Assembly: GCA_002695115.1 (NCBI GenBank)
Contig: NZOA01000049.1
Location: 14,663-23,521, forward strand
DNA from: Planctomycetota bacterium
GTDB lineage: Bacteria > Planctomycetota > UBA8108
Direction: 5' to 3'
Length of the DNA: 8,859 bases
The notes beneath the pieces are model-generated. The model searched no databases, had not been told where the DNA came from, and was given only the letters and a program-made list of their open reading frames with translations. Position numbers and translations under genes: made by a program. Positions 6,708 through 8,859 of this stretch are shown one piece after another (the first letter of the stretch is position 1; every line of letters starts with the position of its first letter).

Positions 6708-7841
6708 GTGACAAACGAACCTGAACGTACGGTTCTATACGAAGAACACAAGCGTCTCGGAGCCATGTTGATTGACTTTCATGGCTGGGAGATGCCGGTG
6801 CGTTATACCTCCATCCCCCAGGAGCACCAGCAGGTGCGCGAGAGCGCGGGGCTCTTCGACCTCTGCCACATGGGACGCCTGGCGATCAGTGGGCCGCAGG
6901 CCGAGGAATGGCTCCAGGCCCTCATCACCAACGATACAGCTGCCATCGAGACCGGGAATGCCCGCTACACCCTGTTCTGCCAGGAGGACGGCACGATCCT
7001 CGATGATGCGATTGTCTACAGGCTCGAGGAGTCGTTCCTGCTGGTCGTAAACGCCTCGAATACCACGAAGATTATCGACTGGATGACGAGCCACCGCGAT
7101 GGGCGGGAGGCGGAGCTTGAAGACCTGACGCGAAGCGAGGCGATGATCTCCATCCAGGGGCCCGACGCCCTTGCCTGCACCATTCCCCTGCTGGAGGCCC
7201 CCGAAAACGCCTGGGACAGCCTGGGCTACTACCAGATCATCTCCGCGCAATACGAATCGGAGCCCGTCCTCGCCGCCCGAACCGGGTATACCGGGGAAGA
7301 TGGCCTCGAGCTCTACCTCGCAGGGGACCCCGGAGTGCGGCTCTGGCGGCAGTTGCTCGAAACCGGCGGCAATCGAACCGCTCCCATAGGCCTCGGCGCC
7401 AGGGACACTCTCCGGCTCGAGGCAGGAATGCCCCTCTACGGAAACGACATCGACGAGACCACGAACCCCTATTGCGCCGGGCTCGGCTTCGCCGTCAAGC
7501 TCGACAAGGAGACTCCCTTCCCCGGACAGCAGAAGCTGCGGGAGATCGAGGAGACGGGGCCGAGTGAGAAGCTCTGCGGATTCATCGTCGAGAGCCGCCG
7601 CATCGCCCGCACTGGAATGGAGATCTACGCCGGGGATGAGAAGGTGGGAAGGATCACCAGCGGCGCCCCCTCCCCGACCATCCAGGAGCCGATCGCCATG
7701 GGCTATCTCGACTGCGATTACCTTGACAGGCTCGCCGGCGGCCAGGCCCCGGAGCCGGAGGTCGACCTGAGAGGAAAACGCGAGAAACTGCGACTCGAAC
7801 ACTTGCCTTTTTTCTCAAGAAAAAGGAAAAAGACAGTCTGA
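6708..7841 (+). CDS. gcvT: Glycine cleavage system T protein (aminomethyltransferase)
   Basis: GcvT takes the aminomethyl group from the lipoyl arm of GcvH and, with tetrahydrofolate, releases ammonia and forms 5,10-methylene-THF. The 377-residue product has normal length. Motifs in order: LYEEHKRLGA at 10-19, DFHGWEMPVRYTSI at 23-36, GLFDLCHMGRL at 48-58 (family form GLFDVSHMG), GTILDDAIVYR at 95-105 with the conserved Asp region at 99-100, VNASN at 114-118, ISIQGP at 147-152, RTGYTGEDGLELY at 191-203, GLGARDTLRLEAGMPLYGND at 228-247, and the C-terminal barrel with KVGRITSGAPSPT. GTG 6708 is used because the reading up to LYEEH fits the family and no other start in frame lies before it; ATG 6764 would remove conserved residues. 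The ribosome site is weak (GGGG at 6696-6699). The C-terminus ends in a basic FSRKRKKTV stretch. Confidence 0.97.
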   Translation: MTNEPERTVLYEEHKRLGAMLIDFHGWEMPVRYTSIPQEHQQVRESAGLFDLCHMGRLAISGPQAEEWLQALITNDTAAIETGNARYTLFCQEDGTILDDAIVYRLEESFLLVVNASNTTKIIDWMTSHRDGREAELEDLTRSEAMISIQGPDALACTIPLLEAPENAWDSLGYYQIISAQYESEPVLAARTGYTGEDGLELYLAGDPGVRLWRQLLETGGNRTAPIGLGARDTLRLEAGMPLYGNDIDETTNPYCAGLGFAVKLDKETPFPGQQKLREIEETGPSEKLCGFIVESRRIARTGMEIYAGDEKVGRITSGAPSPTIQEPIAMGYLDCDYLDRLAGGQAPEPEVDLRGKREKLRLEHLPFFSRKRKKTV

Positions 7842-7850
7842 AAATACGGT

Positions 7851-7877
7851 GCCGCCCCGGCTTAGAGGCCAGGCGGC
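7851..7877 (+). other. GC-rich hairpin in the gcvT-gcvH spacer
   Basis: GCCGCC (7851-7856) pairs with GGCGGC (7872-7877). Inside, GGC (7859-7861) pairs with GCC (7868-7870) around the loop TTAGAG, giving nine base pairs with a small internal loop. It starts 9 nt after the gcvT stop in a 131-nt spacer. No T-run follows. It could set relative mRNA stability of gcvT versus gcvH, or slow the polymerase; it is not a clear terminator. The rest of the spacer shows nothing recognisable except the gcvH ribosome site. Confidence 0.4.
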
Positions 7878-7959
7878 CGTCCTGCGCACCTTGACGCGAA
7901 CCGGGAAGAAGTGACCAGCTGAAGGGACTGTTGAGAAGCTCCACTTCAGATCCAGATCC

Positions 7960-7965
7960 GGAGGT
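7960..7965 (+). promoter_or_regulatory. Strong ribosome binding site of gcvH
   Basis: GGAGGT lies 7 nt before ATG 7973. It is the best Shine-Dalgarno match in the gcv block, in contrast to the weak site of gcvT and the absence of one directly before gcvPA. This fits high production of the small carrier protein GcvH. Confidence 0.8.
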
Positions 7966-7972
7966 ATAGCAA

Positions 7973-8365
7973 ATGACTCGACCGGCAGATCTCAAATATT
8001 CTCCAAGCCATGAATGGGCCCGCATCGAAGACGGCACCGTCACTGTCGGCATCACAGATCACGCGGTGGAACAGCTTGGAGACCTCGTCTTTGTCGACCT
8101 CCCCCAATGCGGAGCCACGCTCGGCAGGGGAGACGCGTTCGGAGAGATTGAATCAACCAAGAGCGCCAGCGAGCTCTTTGCTCCACTCAGCGGCGAAGTT
8201 GTCGAGGTCAACGCGGAGCTCGCCGACGATCTCCAACCACTGGCAGCTGACCCGTTCGGGGCCGGCTGGATGATCAGGATCAGCATCTCCAATCCGGATG
8301 AGGCTTCGGAACTTATCGACCTCGAACAATACGAGGCGCTGCTCGCAAAAGAAGAGGAACACTGA
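7973..8365 (+). CDS. gcvH: Glycine cleavage system H protein (lipoyl carrier)
   Basis: GcvH shuttles the aminomethyl intermediate between GcvP, GcvT and the dihydrolipoyl dehydrogenase on a lipoyl group. The 130-residue product is of usual length. It shows the opening YSPSHEWARIEDGTVTVGIT at 9-28, the GDLVFVDLP strand at 36-44, and the lipoylation segment FGEIESTKSASELFAPLSGE at 56-75, with Lys63 as the expected lipoyl-lysine (family form ESVKA). The C-terminal part has GAGWMIRISISNP and an acidic final helix. ATG 7973 follows a strong GGAGGT at 7 nt. It sits between gcvT and gcvPA on the same strand, the common gcvT-H-PA-PB order. Confidence 0.98.
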   Translation: MTRPADLKYSPSHEWARIEDGTVTVGITDHAVEQLGDLVFVDLPQCGATLGRGDAFGEIESTKSASELFAPLSGEVVEVNAELADDLQPLAADPFGAGWMIRISISNPDEASELIDLEQYEALLAKEEEH

Positions 8366-8368
8366 ATC

Positions 8369-8389
8369 CGTGGAGGATTCTTCTCCACG
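8369..8389 (+). other. Hairpin with Shine-Dalgarno-like arm between gcvH and gcvPA
   Basis: CGTGGAG (8369-8375) and CTCCACG (8383-8389) pair perfectly. Two further pairs inside, one of them G-U, leave a TTC loop. It starts 4 nt after the gcvH stop. The 5' arm holds GGAGGA (8372-8377), but this is 36 nt before the gcvPA ATG, too far for a normal ribosome site. It may protect the upstream mRNA or control entry to gcvPA. No T-run follows. Confidence 0.45.
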
Positions 8390-8413
8390 AACGCGTATTC
8401 ACAAGACCAGCTG

Positions 8414-8859
8414 ATGGCCTATTACCCACATACAGCCCGGGATCGCGAGAACATGCTCGAGGTGCTCGGCCTCGCAAGCATCGAAGAGCTCTTCAGCTCC
8501 ATACCCGAAGAGATCCGGCTCGGGCGAGAACTCGAACTGCCGGAGCGCGCAAGCGAACCCGAGATCATCAGAGAGCTGGGCGCCATGGCGGACCGCAACG
8601 CCCGCATGGACAACAGGCCATCGTTCCTGGGGGCAGGAACCTACCAGCGTTTTATCCCGGCCGCCATCGACGCCCTCTCCAGCAGGGGTGAATTCAACAC
8701 GGCCTACACTCCCTACCAGGCGGAGGTGAGCCAGGGCACCCTGCAGGCCATCATGGAATACCAGACCATGCTCTGCCAGTTGACGGGAATGGAGATCTCT
8801 AACGCATCGATGTACGACGCCGGTACGGCCCTTGCCGAGGCCGTCTTCATGGCCTACGC
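8414..8859 (+). CDS. gcvPA: Glycine dehydrogenase (decarboxylating) subunit 1, N-terminal part
   Basis: GcvPA and GcvPB together form the PLP-dependent P protein that decarboxylates glycine and loads the aminomethyl group onto GcvH. The first 148 codons are in the window and the gene runs off the right edge. The translation opens MAYYPHTARDRENMLEVLG, followed by IEELFSSIPEEIRL, FLGAGTYQRFIPAAID, FNTAYTPYQAEVSQGTLQAI, EYQTMLCQLTGMEISNASMYD and TALAEAVFMAY, all in the order seen in GcvPA. The PLP lysine belongs to the GcvPB half and is outside the window. ATG 8414 is used because it gives the standard N-terminus; no other ATG, GTG or TTG is in frame back to the gcvH stop, which is in the same frame 48 nt upstream. 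No good Shine-Dalgarno is seen directly before it. Confidence 0.96.
   Translation, partial: MAYYPHTARDRENMLEVLGLASIEELFSSIPEEIRLGRELELPERASEPEIIRELGAMADRNARMDNRPSFLGAGTYQRFIPAAIDALSSRGEFNTAYTPYQAEVSQGTLQAIMEYQTMLCQLTGMEISNASMYDAGTALAEAVFMAY

Noticed and set aside
6735..7802. A 355-codon frame on the minus strand, antisense to gcvT
   Set aside because: Shadow of gcvT, which is strongly supported by its motifs; the antisense translation has no recognised family pattern.
7806..7826. T-rich/A-rich inverted repeat near the gcvT 3' end as a terminator
   Set aside because: It lies inside the coding sequence, its ideal pairing leaves too small a loop, and gcvH follows as part of the same operon.
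1..8859. tRNA, rRNA, CRISPR array, insertion sequence, attachment site or replication origin
   Set aside because: Reading both strands by eye gave no cloverleaf, spaced direct repeat array, transposase-like translation or terminal inverted repeats; a software scan could still find something small.

Overview
The window is a GC-rich bacterial chromosome segment carrying mostly central metabolism. No tRNA, rRNA, transposase, CRISPR array or phage gene was recognised. Three features argue against an enterobacterial type of organism: PurL is of the smaller multi-subunit type with a PurS-like N-terminal region, PurQ is a separate gene, and GcvP is split, with the window ending inside gcvPA. Together with the style of the PurL/PurQ N-termini, this suggests a Planctomycetota-like or related deep-branching lineage. 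That placement is an inference from family patterns, not a search result.

Left part, minus strand (1-3097): purL followed by purQ, which runs off the left edge. They form a purine-synthesis operon for the FGAR to FGAM step. purL as given is broken by an apparent 1-nt deletion near 2768, which separates the N-terminal PurS-like region from the rest. Reconstructed, the protein would be about 981 residues.

Divergent spacer (3098-3320): back-to-back promoter candidates for purL and accA, a 10-bp direct repeat placed beside both, and a stem-loop in the accA leader. accA (3321-4313) encodes the carboxyltransferase alpha subunit of acetyl-CoA carboxylase.

Middle (4314-6637): a 197-nt spacer with a promoter candidate and three small perfect hairpins, then a 708-residue predicted lipoprotein of unknown function. 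Its layout is lipobox, Lys/Glu-rich segment with 16 consecutive Glu, about three degenerate 70-residue Ala/Tyr-rich helical repeats, proline-rich linker, beta-rich C-terminal domain, and acidic/Lys tail. This is the only gene here that I cannot assign and the most interesting one.

Right part, plus strand (6708-8859): gcvT, gcvH and the start of gcvPA, a glycine cleavage operon. GcvP decarboxylates glycine, GcvH carries the aminomethyl group on lipoyl-lysine, and GcvT passes it to tetrahydrofolate. One-carbon units from this system feed purine synthesis, so the purL/purQ and gcv blocks are metabolically linked although on opposite strands. All gene-free stretches are under 300 nt. The lipoprotein gene lies only 70 nt upstream of gcvT with no convincing terminator between them, so co-transcription is possible.
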